Assembly (NCBI GenBank): GCA_013388685.1
Contig: JACAET010000009.1
Span: forward strand, 1 to 44,141
Length of the DNA: 44,141 nt
Source of the DNA: Chloroflexota bacterium
GTDB taxonomy: Bacteria; Chloroflexota; Anaerolineae; Anaerolineales; Villigracilaceae
Direction: 5' to 3'
Under the pieces are notes generated by a model. That model saw only the letters and a program-made list of their open reading frames with translations, was not told the DNA's origin and made no database searches. Below, in pieces: positions 17,337 through 24,209 of the stretch. Within the stretch, counting starts at the first letter, position 1, and each line of letters starts with the position of its first letter. A program made the position numbers and the translations under genes.

Positions 17337-18425
17337 ATGATCGACTTTGCCCTGATCTCTGCGGTATTCGAGTCGCTGCGCCTCGCCCCGCCCTCGCGGC
17401 TGATTCTGCTCGAAGCGCCGACCCTTGCCTCCGCGCATGTGCCGCCCTATCCGCCTGATGCGCCGGCGTTGTTCGTCGGTGTCGATTCACCGGAACTGGC
17501 GTCACACCTCAAGTCCGTTTTGCTGACGACCTATCCCAGAGAACATGGGGTGATGTGGGTAAGTGACCGAAAGACAAAAAAGGAAACCGTGTCAGAACTG
17601 GCGGGTGAAACCTTTGACAGCCGGGTTTGTCTGTATGTCCCTGCCCTGGGCGAAGGGACATCCTTCGAGGCGTTCACCGAAATCATTGCCCACCTGCGCG
17701 CGCCGGATGGCTGTCCGTGGGACCGGGAGCAGACGCACCAAACGCTCCGCAAACACCTGCTCGAAGAGGCATACGAAGCAATTTCCGCGATTGATTCGGG
17801 AGACTTCAATGCCATGCGCGAAGAATTTGGAGACCTGCTGTTGCAGGTGGTTTTGCAATCCCAAATTGCCAGCGAAGAAGCGCAGTTCAACATCAACCAG
17901 GTGATTCAGGGCATCCATTCGAAAATCATACAGCGTCACCCGCACGTGTTCGGCGACCTGAAACTGGATGGCGTGGATGGTGTGCTGGCAAACTGGGAAA
18001 AACTGAAGGAGAAGGAAAGGGCAAAGAAGAATAATGACAGAGGGATTTTAGACGGCGTGCCCCTGGCGCTGCCCGCATTAAGTCAGGCGCAGGAATATCA
18101 GGAACGCGCCGCAAGGGTCGGCTTCGATTGGCCCGAAATCGCAGGCGTGCTCGATAAAATTGCGGAGGAGATCGAGGAAGTGCGCCAGGCAACCAGCGGC
18201 GCAGAATTGACCTCCGAACTGGGCGATTTGCTGTTTGCTCTTGTCAACCTGGCGCGCTGGAAGAAAGTGGACGCCGAATCTGCCCTGCGCGAGACGAACC
18301 TGAAATTCAGGCAGCGCTTTGCCCATGTGGAGCAGGGCGCAAAGAATCAGGGAAGAAATTTATCGGAACTGACGCTGGATGAGATGGAATCGTTGTGGCA
18401 GGAGGCAAAAACCGCCGGCTTATAA
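17337..18425 (+). CDS. mazG: Nucleoside triphosphate pyrophosphohydrolase MazG with truncated N-domain
   Basis: MazG hydrolyses (d)NTPs to monophosphates and pyrophosphate. The 362-residue protein has two MazG domains: the first at about 115-215 with LRAPDGCPWDREQTHQTLRK, LLEEAYEAISAID and EEFGDLLLQVV, the second at about 250-345 with EEIEEVRQA and ELGDLLFALVNLARW. The first 110 residues resemble the end of the tetrapyrrole-methylase domain of YabN-type fusions, but the SAM-binding half is missing. ATG 17337 has GGAG 7 nt upstream; an earlier TTG would start inside the palindrome. Confidence 0.9.
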   Translation: MIDFALISAVFESLRLAPPSRLILLEAPTLASAHVPPYPPDAPALFVGVDSPELASHLKSVLLTTYPREHGVMWVSDRKTKKETVSELAGETFDSRVCLYVPALGEGTSFEAFTEIIAHLRAPDGCPWDREQTHQTLRKHLLEEAYEAISAIDSGDFNAMREEFGDLLLQVVLQSQIASEEAQFNINQVIQGIHSKIIQRHPHVFGDLKLDGVDGVLANWEKLKEKERAKKNNDRGILDGVPLALPALSQAQEYQERAARVGFDWPEIAGVLDKIAEEIEEVRQATSGAELTSELGDLLFALVNLARWKKVDAESALRETNLKFRQRFAHVEQGAKNQGRNLSELTLDEMESLWQEAKTAGL

Positions 18426-18438
18426 CCCCGCCTGCCGG

Positions 18439-19041
18439 TCATGGGCTGCATCGAAACCGTTCCAGCGCCTGCTCGAACAACGCCTGCGTGTTGTCTGCTT
18501 GCGGGCTGTACACCTTCCAGGCAAAGGCGCGCTCACCGCAAATCCATGCCCCCGCCGCGCCAACCGGAAGGACGAGGGTTGCCGTCGAAGTGATGGGGGT
18601 GTAGATGACGTTCATACCGCGTACCAGTTTCACGTCCAGGGTGCCGACGCGCGTGTCCACATCGTCCAAAATCAGGTCGAGCATAAACTGCGGATCGGCT
18701 GTTCCCGGCGCAATCTGCCAAATCATTTGAATGAACAGATTGGCATTGAACGCCGCAATGATTCCCTGCGAATAGGTGCTGGGAGCAGCAGGATTTTTCT
18801 GTGCGCTTACATCGAAAAATGCCATATCTGCCGGATGCCCCACACAGAACCGATACTCACAAAACAATCCGTTGAGATCGAGCGGCGTAGTGGTGGGGAG
18901 GGGCATGGGCGGCGGCTGGGCTGTAGCAGTTGGCATTGCCGCCAGTGTTTGCAGCACCGCAACCTGAATCTGCACATTCGGGTCTGGTTTGGGCGCGCAG
19001 CCTGTTACAATCAAAATGAGCAAGAAAATCCAAAAACGCAT
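18439..19041 (-). CDS. Predicted lipoprotein of unknown function
   Basis: I do not recognise the family. The 200-residue product starts MRFWIFLLILIVTGCAPKP, a lipoprotein signal peptide with the acylated cysteine at C15 (VTGC). A Pro/Thr-rich stretch (about 35-55) precedes a C-terminal domain of about 140 residues containing four cysteines. ATG 19041 is chosen because it begins the signal peptide and has TATAAT 6 nt upstream without any Shine-Dalgarno sequence, suggesting a leaderless transcript. It converges with mazG and diverges from the next lipoprotein gene. Confidence 0.75.
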   Translation of the reverse strand: MRFWIFLLILIVTGCAPKPDPNVQIQVAVLQTLAAMPTATAQPPPMPLPTTTPLDLNGLFCEYRFCVGHPADMAFFDVSAQKNPAAPSTYSQGIIAAFNANLFIQMIWQIAPGTADPQFMLDLILDDVDTRVGTLDVKLVRGMNVIYTPITSTATLVLPVGAAGAWICGERAFAWKVYSPQADNTQALFEQALERFRCSP

Positions 19042-19047
19042 TGGGCG

Positions 19048-19053
19048 ATTATA
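19048..19053 (-). promoter_or_regulatory. -10 box placed for a leaderless transcript (lipoprotein gene)
   Basis: On the minus strand a perfect TATAAT is followed by CGCCCA and then the ATG at 19041. The 6-nt gap would put the transcription start at or next to the A of ATG. There is no Shine-Dalgarno sequence. A -35 box is weak: TTGTCA lies 14 nt upstream. Confidence 0.6.
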
Positions 19054-19103
19054 CAATGGAACAAATCTGACAACGGCTTCGTCCCTTTTGCAAAGGAGTA
19101 CGA

Positions 19104-20096
19104 ATGAAAACACTTTTGAAAGTTCTGATTTTGGTGCTGCTTCTCACGGCATGCGCGCCTGTCGCAACCGACCAGCCTGAGATTCCAGCTACTGACTCTT
19201 ATCCGAATCCTTCCTACCCGAAACCCTCTTACCCAAACGATGATACCCCTCCCGACCTGACGCCCGCCCAGCAGGCGGCACTTACGCTTCTTTCTCAGAC
19301 CTTGCGCCTGCCTGCCGCCCAACTTGCCATTCTCTCCACCGAAGCCGTGACCTGGCCCAATGGCTGTCTCGGTGTGGAACGCCCCGGCATGATCTGCACG
19401 CAGGCGGTGGTGGAGGGATACCGCATTCTCATTGAAGCGGACGGCAAGCAATATGAAGTGCGCACCAATCAAACCGGTAGCATGGCTTTGATTGCCAGCG
19501 GCGTGGAGCCAGGCTCGTTGATCGAAGTCGTCCTCATCCGCCAGTTGGCTGAAAACCTTGGCTTGCAGGAGGCGGGCATTTCCGTGGTCAGCAATGAAGC
19601 GGTGGAGTTTGCGGATGCCTGCCTGGGTGTTGCCATGCAGGATGTGATGTGCGCCCAGGTCATCGTGCCTGGACGAATTGTTGTGCTGGAAGCGGATGGC
19701 GTCCAATACGAATATCATGTCAGCGACGACGGCAGGCTGATTCAACCCGCCACCCTGGCGTTAACCTGGTCGCGGGACGGCGGAATTGCCGGCTTTTGTG
19801 ACCGCTTAACCGTCTTCCGTTCGGGAGAGGTGTATGGCAATTCGTGCAAGTCTCAAACAGGGGGAACGATGGGAACCTTTTCAAGCCTGCTTTCTGATGA
19901 AGAAATAGCCCAATTGCAGGGTTGGCTGGAAGAATACGGCTCTGTGAGCATTGAAGCCTCAGACCCGCTGGGCGTTTCCGATAGGATGACATTGTCATTG
20001 AACCTGTACGGAAACGGCTCTGCCAAACCCCTCAAGGCTGAAGAAGACAGGTTGTTCGATTGGGCGCAAACGCTGTATCAGAAATTGTACGAATAA
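19104..20096 (+). CDS. Lipoprotein with two tandem repeat domains
   Basis: This 330-residue protein begins MKTLLKVLILVLLLTACAPVA, with the lipobox cysteine at C17. A short SYPxP repeat (three copies, about 32-46) acts as a linker. Two related segments follow: one with CLGVERPGMICTQAVVEGYRI and EADGKQYEVR, the other with CLGVAMQDVMCAQVIVPGRIV and EADGVQYEYH. Each holds a C-L-G-V...C core, probably one disulfide per repeat. The C-terminal 110 residues differ. The function is unknown; the repeat resembles secreted Chloroflexi proteins as I remember them. Confidence 0.78.
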   Translation: MKTLLKVLILVLLLTACAPVATDQPEIPATDSYPNPSYPKPSYPNDDTPPDLTPAQQAALTLLSQTLRLPAAQLAILSTEAVTWPNGCLGVERPGMICTQAVVEGYRILIEADGKQYEVRTNQTGSMALIASGVEPGSLIEVVLIRQLAENLGLQEAGISVVSNEAVEFADACLGVAMQDVMCAQVIVPGRIVVLEADGVQYEYHVSDDGRLIQPATLALTWSRDGGIAGFCDRLTVFRSGEVYGNSCKSQTGGTMGTFSSLLSDEEIAQLQGWLEEYGSVSIEASDPLGVSDRMTLSLNLYGNGSAKPLKAEEDRLFDWAQTLYQKLYE

Positions 20097-20101
20097 GCAG
20101 C

Positions 20102-20140
20102 AAAACTTCCCGAAGGCACAAAACTTTCGGGAAGTTTTTT
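20102..20140 (+). terminator. Rho-independent terminator after the repeat lipoprotein
   Basis: AAAACTTCCCGAA (20102-20114) pairs perfectly with TTCGGGAAGTTTT (20126-20138) around an 11-nt loop, and a run of six T ends the structure. It lies 6 bp after the TAA stop of the lipoprotein gene, which it evidently closes. Confidence 0.9.
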
Positions 20141-20178
20141 GTGTTTTACCGTTTTTAGCGGGAAAGACAAAATTTTCA

Positions 20179-20230
20179 GCCACAGATTACACGGATTTTC
20201 GCTGATTTTTCCTTATATGTAATTCGTGGC
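20179..20230. repeat. Eroded inverted repeat (GCCACAGATTACA type)
   Basis: GCCACAGATTACA (20179-20191) pairs at 11 of 13 positions with TGTAATTCGTGGC (20218-20230). The inner part CACGGATTTTCGCTGATTTT resembles fragments that I recall as frequent between genes in Chloroflexi. It is not associated with a gene here and may be a decayed mobile palindrome. Confidence 0.5.
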
Positions 20231-20320
20231 AAAGTATTGGCTTACGGGTGCACTTCCCGTCAAAAACGGGAGAGCCTTTTGTTATGCAAAATTTTGACCC
20301 AAATAGTGTTGTTTGTCATG

Positions 20321-20350
20321 TTGACGACATGTTTCCTGATGAGGTATATT
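20321..20350 (+). promoter_or_regulatory. csoR promoter
   Basis: TTGACG (20321-20326) and TATATT (20345-20350) are separated by 18 bp. The CsoR-type operator begins 7 bp after the -10 box, across the expected transcription start, which is where a repressor would block initiation. CATGT/ACATG (about 20317-20331) forms a small inverted repeat around the -35 box. Confidence 0.7.
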
Positions 20351-20356
20351 CTAGGC

Positions 20357-20383
20357 ATACCCCATCCCCCCTGGGGGGGGTAA
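20357..20383 (+). promoter_or_regulatory. CsoR-type copper operator
   Basis: The site reads ATACCCC, then a C-rich and G-rich centre, then GGGGTAA: an inverted repeat with TACCCC at 20358-20363 and GGGGTA at 20377-20382. Operators of CsoR in Mycobacterium and Bacillus share this layout of a G/C-rich pseudo-palindrome flanked by TA. Together with csoR immediately downstream this supports autoregulation by copper. Confidence 0.78.
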
Positions 20384-20410
20384 GTTCAGAACCGGATGCG
20401 GTGTCTGAAC
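20384..20410 (+). promoter_or_regulatory. Hairpin in the csoR mRNA leader
   Basis: GTTCAGA (20384-20390) pairs with TCTGAAC (20404-20410), and ACCG pairs with CGGT further in, leaving one bulged G and a GATG loop. It directly follows the operator and ends 13 nt before the csoR ATG. It may stabilise the mRNA or shape access to the GAGG ribosome-binding site. Confidence 0.6.
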
Positions 20411-20423
20411 AAATGAGGAAACC

Positions 20424-20693
20424 ATGAACAGCGAAGATACTCTCAAAAGGCTGAAAACCGTTGAAGGTCATTTGCGCGGCGTGATTCGCATGGTCGAAGA
20501 AAACGAATACTGTATTGACATCATCCGCCAGATCCAGGCGATCGAAGCCGCGTTGAACAAGGTCAGTTCACGCATTTTGGAGGACCACCTTAATTCATGC
20601 GTCATCACCGCTATTCAAGGCAATGACAAAAAGGAACGCGAGCGGGTCTTGAAAGAGATCACTGAAGTATTCGAAATGTCAACCAAGGTTTGA
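20424..20693 (+). CDS. csoR: Copper-sensing repressor CsoR
   Basis: This 89-residue all-helical protein belongs to the CsoR/RcnR family (DUF156), with RLKTVEGHLRGVIRMVEE at the start. The Cu(I) ligands of CsoR are present: C30, H55 and C59 in the C...HxxxC pattern. RcnR and FrmR types have other ligand sets, so copper is the likely signal. It is the first gene of the copper cassette and probably represses it until Cu(I) binds. Its TGA stop lies within the repeat that follows. Confidence 0.92.
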   Translation: MNSEDTLKRLKTVEGHLRGVIRMVEENEYCIDIIRQIQAIEAALNKVSSRILEDHLNSCVITAIQGNDKKERERVLKEITEVFEMSTKV

Positions 20694-20773
20694 AAGTTGG
20701 AAAGTTGACAAGTCGGAAGGTTGAACTTTCGACGTTCTAACTTGCCAACCTGTAAACCTTCAGACCTTGAAAC
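20687..20773. repeat. AAGTTTGAAGG-type palindromic repeat after csoR
   Basis: The stretch consists of GTTGAAAG-like words on the left (GGTTTGAAAGTTGGAAAG, ACAAGTCGGAAGGTTGAAC) and their complements on the right (CCAACC, AAACCTTCAGACCTTGAAAC). It has the same words (CAAGTCGGAA, AAACCTTCA) as the in-frame segment inside copA at 23190-23252. It starts so close to csoR that the repeat supplies the csoR stop codon. Confidence 0.75.
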
Positions 20774-20796
20774 AATAAAATCAAAAGGAGTTTCCT

Positions 20797-21015
20797 ATGA
20801 CCACTATTACATATTCTGTTCCCGCCATTCATTGCGGACACTGCACCCACACCATCGAAATGGAGCTGGGCGAGTTGCAGGGTGTCCAGTCTGTCAAGGC
20901 GGAACTCGATACCAAGAAGGTGACTGTCACCTTCGATGTACCCGCCAGCGAGGAAAAGATCAAGGCGCTGTTGGCGGAAATCAACTATCCCGCTGACGGG
21001 TTGATTACTTTATAG
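20797..21015 (+). CDS. copZ: Copper chaperone, HMA domain (CopZ-like)
   Basis: A single heavy-metal-associated domain of 72 residues with the metal-binding motif HCGHC (C13 and C16). Proteins of this type carry Cu(I) in the cytosol to CopA or to CsoR. An AAAAGGAG ribosome-binding site precedes the ATG. The unusual HCGHC replaces the common MxCxxC, so the flanking histidine could add to metal binding. It lies between csoR and copA. Confidence 0.9.
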   Translation: MTTITYSVPAIHCGHCTHTIEMELGELQGVQSVKAELDTKKVTVTFDVPASEEKIKALLAEINYPADGLITL

Positions 21016-21018
21016 CGT

Positions 21019-21042
21019 AACCGACGTTCTCTAACGTCGGTT
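21019..21042. repeat. Hairpin AACCGACGTT-CTCT-AACGTCGGTT
   Basis: A perfect 10-bp stem with a 4-nt loop lies between copZ and copA. No run of T follows on the + strand, so it is not a typical terminator; it could reduce read-through or protect the copZ mRNA end. A shorter version, GACGTTCTCCAGCGTC, occurs after maeB at 40463-40478, which suggests a dispersed element. Confidence 0.65.
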
Positions 21043-21083
21043 TGATTGCGCGTTGGAGAACGCACATTACGCGCAAAACGGAT

Positions 21084-23597
21084 ATGACCGAAACCAAGCA
21101 ACTCACACTTCCCATCACGGGCATGACCTGTGCCAACTGCGTCGCGACCGTGGAGCGCAACCTCAAGAAACTCGACGGCGTGCGGTCTGCGGTTGTCAAT
21201 CTATCCTCCGAGCGCGCCACGGTGGATTTCGACGCGTCCAAACTCCAGTTGACCGATTTCATCGCCCGCGTCCACCGCGCCGGATACGGCGTTGCCACCG
21301 GCGAAGCCGACCTCGTCATCAAGCGCCTCGCCGACGATAACGACGCGCGTCGTCTTGAAAAGGCCCTTGTCAAGCTGGAGGGCGTGCTCGAAGCGCAGGT
21401 CACCTATGCAACTGAAAAGGCTCGTGTCAGATACGTTCCCACCATCGTCACACAAGCGGAACTTCGCCGCGTGGTTGCCTCAGCTGGATTTGAAGCCGTC
21501 GAGCTCGGCGGCGAAGCGGAAGACGCGGAAGCCAAAGCCCGCGAGCACGAGATCAACGAACAACGCCGCCTGCTCATCATCGGCCTGATCTTCACCGTGC
21601 CGCTTTTCCTGCTCTCGATGGGCAAGGACTTCGGCCTGCTCCCCGAATTTTTCTACACACAAAATTCAATGGAAGGCATGCGCGACGCCCGGCCCTGGTT
21701 TGGCTGGCTCATGCTCGCGCTCGCGCTCCCCGTCCAGTTTTACGTGGGCTGGCAATATTACGTCGGCGCGTTCAAAGCCCTCCGCAACAAATCCGCCAAC
21801 ATGGACGTGCTGATTGTAATGGGCTCCTCCGCCGCGTTTTTCTACTCCCTGCCAATCACATTTGGCTTGTTGATGGGACACGTCTACTACGAGACGGCCG
21901 CCGTCATCATCACGCTCATCAAACTTGGGAAATTTTTGGAAGCCCGCGCCAAGGGACGCACTTCCGAGGCGATCAAAAAACTGATGGGACTCCGCGCCAA
22001 AACTGCTCGCGTCATTCGCGACGGGGAGGCGGTTGAGGTCGCCATTGACGATGTCCGCGTCGGGGACATCCTCCTCGTCAAGCCTGGCGAGACCATCCCC
22101 GTGGACGGGGTGGTGATCGAAGGGCGCAGCGCCGTGGACGAATCCATGCTCACGGGCGAGTCGCTCCCCGTTGAGAAGAAACAGGGCGATACGGTCATTG
22201 GCGCAACCTTGAACAAACTTGGTATGTTGAAATTCGAGGCGACCAAAGTCGGCAAAGAGACCGCCCTCGCGCAGATCATCAAACTGGTGGAAGACGCACA
22301 GGGCAGCAAAGCGCCGATCCAGAAACTCGCGGATCAAGTCTCGGCCATCTTTGTCCCCATCGTCATCGGGATTGCCCTTCTCACTTTTGTGGGCTGGTAC
22401 TTCTTCGGTCCTCCCCTCGCCGTCAACACGGACATAGACAACTTCACCCGCGCCCTCATCTACATGGTGGCGGTGCTGGTCATCGCCTGTCCCTGCGCGA
22501 TGGGACTCGCCACACCCACCGCCGTCATGGTTGGCACGGGCAAAGGCGCCGAGATGGGAATCCTCTTCCGCACCAGCGAAGCGTTGGAGCGGGCAGGAAA
22601 AGTCACGGTTGTCGTGCTGGACAAAACAGGCACGATTACCAAGGGGCAACCCGCTGTTACGGATGTAGTAATCAGTGCTCAATCATCAGTGATCAGTAAA
22701 GATGAGTTGTTGAGACTGGCCGCTTCCGTCGAAAAAGGAAGCGAGCATCCGCTGGGTGAGGCGATCTGGGCGGAATCAACCACGCGCGGATTGTCGTTGG
22801 CCGAACCCGCTGGGTTCAAGGCCGAAGCGGGGCACGGAGTCCAGGCCGAGGTCGAGGGACGAAGCGTCATCGTTGGCAACAAGCGCATGTTCGAGAATCG
22901 CGGCATCCCATTGGGCGGACTCGAGTCCGAGGTGGCGCGTCTCCAATCCGAAGCCAAGACCGCCATGCTCGTTGCGGTGGATGGCGTTGCCGCGGGCGTG
23001 ATTGCGGTGGCGGATACCATCAAGGATGGCTCGAAGGACGCGATTGCCGAATTGCACAAGATGGGCTTGAAGGTGGCGATGATCACGGGTGACAACCAAA
23101 AGACAGCCGAAGCCATTGCAAAACACGTTGGTATTGACACCGTCCTCGCCGAAGTCCTCCCCGAGGGTAAATCAGCGGAGATAAAACGTTTGCAAGTCGG
23201 AAAGTTTGAAGGTTTACAAGTTCAACCTTCAAACCTTCAAACCTTCAAACCTGTGAACATAGTAGCCATGGTCGGCGACGGAGTCAACGATGCCCCCGCC
23301 CTCGCGCAAGCCGACGTGGGTCTCGCCATTGGGACGGGCACCGATGTCGCCATGGCCGCCGCGCCTGTGACGCTGATGTCTGGTGATTTACGCGGCGTGG
23401 CGCGCGCCATCAGTCTCTCGCGCAAGACGCTCGGCACGATCAAACAGAATCTGTTCTGGGCGTTTTTCTACAACGTCATCCTCATCCCCGCCGCCGCGCT
23501 CGGCTATCTCAATCCCATGCTCGCCGCGGGCGCGATGGCGTTCAGCAGTGTGTTCGTGGTGAGCAATAGCCTGCGCTTGAGAAAGACTCGCATTTGA
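21084..23597 (+). CDS. copA: Cu(+)-exporting P1B-type ATPase CopA
   Basis: This 837-residue pump exports Cu(I) using ATP. The first HMA domain carries GMTCANC (C16, C19). A second HMA-like domain (about 75-140) has no CxxC. The transmembrane metal site C469-P-C471, phosphorylated D513 in [27 protein letters not shown] and the [10 protein letters not shown] hinge are all present. ATG 21084 fits the family; the frame is open back to 21042. Two stretches (about 529-539 and 703-723) look like in-frame repeat insertions. Confidence 0.95.
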   Translation: MTETKQLTLPITGMTCANCVATVERNLKKLDGVRSAVVNLSSERATVDFDASKLQLTDFIARVHRAGYGVATGEADLVIKRLADDNDARRLEKALVKLEGVLEAQVTYATEKARVRYVPTIVTQAELRRVVASAGFEAVELGGEAEDAEAKAREHEINEQRRLLIIGLIFTVPLFLLSMGKDFGLLPEFFYTQNSMEGMRDARPWFGWLMLALALPVQFYVGWQYYVGAFKALRNKSANMDVLIVMGSSAAFFYSLPITFGLLMGHVYYETAAVIITLIKLGKFLEARAKGRTSEAIKKLMGLRAKTARVIRDGEAVEVAIDDVRVGDILLVKPGETIPVDGVVIEGRSAVDESMLTGESLPVEKKQGDTVIGATLNKLGMLKFEATKVGKETALAQIIKLVEDAQGSKAPIQKLADQVSAIFVPIVIGIALLTFVGWYFFGPPLAVNTDIDNFTRALIYMVAVLVIACPCAMGLATPTAVMVGTGKGAEMGILFRTSEALERAGKVTVVVLDKTGTITKGQPAVTDVVISAQSSVISKDELLRLAASVEKGSEHPLGEAIWAESTTRGLSLAEPAGFKAEAGHGVQAEVEGRSVIVGNKRMFENRGIPLGGLESEVARLQSEAKTAMLVAVDGVAAGVIAVADTIKDGSKDAIAELHKMGLKVAMITGDNQKTAEAIAKHVGIDTVLAEVLPEGKSAEIKRLQVGKFEGLQVQPSNLQTFKPVNIVAMVGDGVNDAPALAQADVGLAIGTGTDVAMAAAPVTLMSGDLRGVARAISLSRKTLGTIKQNLFWAFFYNVILIPAAALGYLNPMLAAGAMAFSSVFVVSNSLRLRKTRI
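22665..22703. repeat. In-frame palindromic repeat inside copA (unit 1)
   Basis: The segment codes for [12 protein letters not shown] in the nucleotide-binding domain. TCAGTGATCAGTAA (22686-22699) is the reverse complement, with one change, of TTACTGATCGCTGA found before truA (15538-15551) and at 43046-43059. The reading frame stays open and all later motifs are intact, so the insertion is tolerated. Confidence 0.72.
23190..23252. repeat. In-frame palindromic repeat inside copA (unit 2)
   Basis: About 63 bp coding for residues 703-723, with GTTTGAAGGTTT on the left and several AACCTTCAA words on the right. Most CopA proteins have only a short link between the EGK-like strand and the VAMVGDG motif here, so the segment is extra. 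It shares words with the intergenic repeat at 20687-20773. Confidence 0.75.
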
Positions 23598-23624
23598 GAA
23601 ATGGACACAAAGGAAACCCTTAAC

Positions 23625-24131
23625 ATGAAGAAACTCATTCCCCTCCTGTTTGTTGTAACAATTCTCCTCGCCGCCTGTGCCTCCCAGCAAAGCGGACCCG
23701 CCAAGGCAGAACTGCCCGCTGGTAAAGCCTGGGCGGATGGCAAGGAAATCTACTTCGTTCATACCGAGGCCTCCGACACAGGCGTAGCCGAGACCTTGAC
23801 CAACATGATGAAATCGCCCGTCATCCTTGTGCCTTCGCTGGCAAATGTACCCGCTGAGTCGCTCGCCAACGTCTACGTCTTCACCAACGGCGTCGCGGGG
23901 TCGGGACCCTTCGGCTTCCAGCCCGACGTCTTCGATAATCCCCCTGGCACAGACGGATACACTCCGCTCCGCCGCTTGAACGTGGTGACATGGGTCGCTC
24001 CCGAAATTGCCCGCGAACTCACCTCCGTCGAAGATGTGATGGCCGCCCTCGCCGCCGACGAGATCACCATCGAACAGCCTGGTGTCGTCATCAACATGCC
24101 GTTCGTTGTTTGGGACGGCGGGAAGCGGTAG
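23625..24131 (+). CDS. Small lipoprotein in the copper cassette
   Basis: The 168-residue product starts MKKLIPLLFVVTILLAACASQ, a lipoprotein signal with the cysteine at C18. The mature part contains IYFVHTEASDTGVAETLTNMM, VYVFTNGVAGSGPFGFQPDVF and a final VVINMPFVVWDGGKR. I recall this as a small conserved family of unknown function (DUF7482-like) found in some archaea and Chloroflexi, but cannot confirm it. The only other ATG, at 23601, has a poor context. Its place between copA and a copper-type membrane protein suggests a role outside the membrane in metal handling. Confidence 0.75.
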   Translation: MKKLIPLLFVVTILLAACASQQSGPAKAELPAGKAWADGKEIYFVHTEASDTGVAETLTNMMKSPVILVPSLANVPAESLANVYVFTNGVAGSGPFGFQPDVFDNPPGTDGYTPLRRLNVVTWVAPEIARELTSVEDVMAALAADEITIEQPGVVINMPFVVWDGGKR

Positions 24132-24134
24132 GAT

Positions 24135-24190
24135 GTAAACACGTACACAGGTACACACGTAAACACGTCACCTGTGTACCTGTGTACTCG
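24135..24190. repeat. GTACACAGGTACACACGT palindromic repeat
   Basis: GTACACAGGTACACACGT (24143-24160) is followed by a near reverse complement ending CCTGTGTACCTGTGTAC (24171-24187). The alternating AC/GT words could pair as a long hairpin. It fills most of the 78 bp between the lipoprotein gene and the next gene, and is a third repeat type within the same cassette. Confidence 0.75.
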
Positions 24191-24209
24191 TATACTTTAT
24201 TGAGACCAC

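Larger units (their letters stand above)
20097..20423. other. Regulatory region between lipoprotein gene and csoR (327 bp)
   Basis: No gene is seen here. From left to right the stretch holds a terminator (20102-20140), an eroded inverted repeat (20179-20230), a small TCCCGT/ACGGGA hairpin at about 20256-20271 followed by GAGCCTTTT, and then the csoR promoter, operator and leader hairpin described separately. Confidence 0.7.

Noticed and set aside
23220..23252. Short direct repeats (AACCTTCAA) as a CRISPR array
   Set aside because: The units are about 8-9 bp, have no spacers and lie inside copA.
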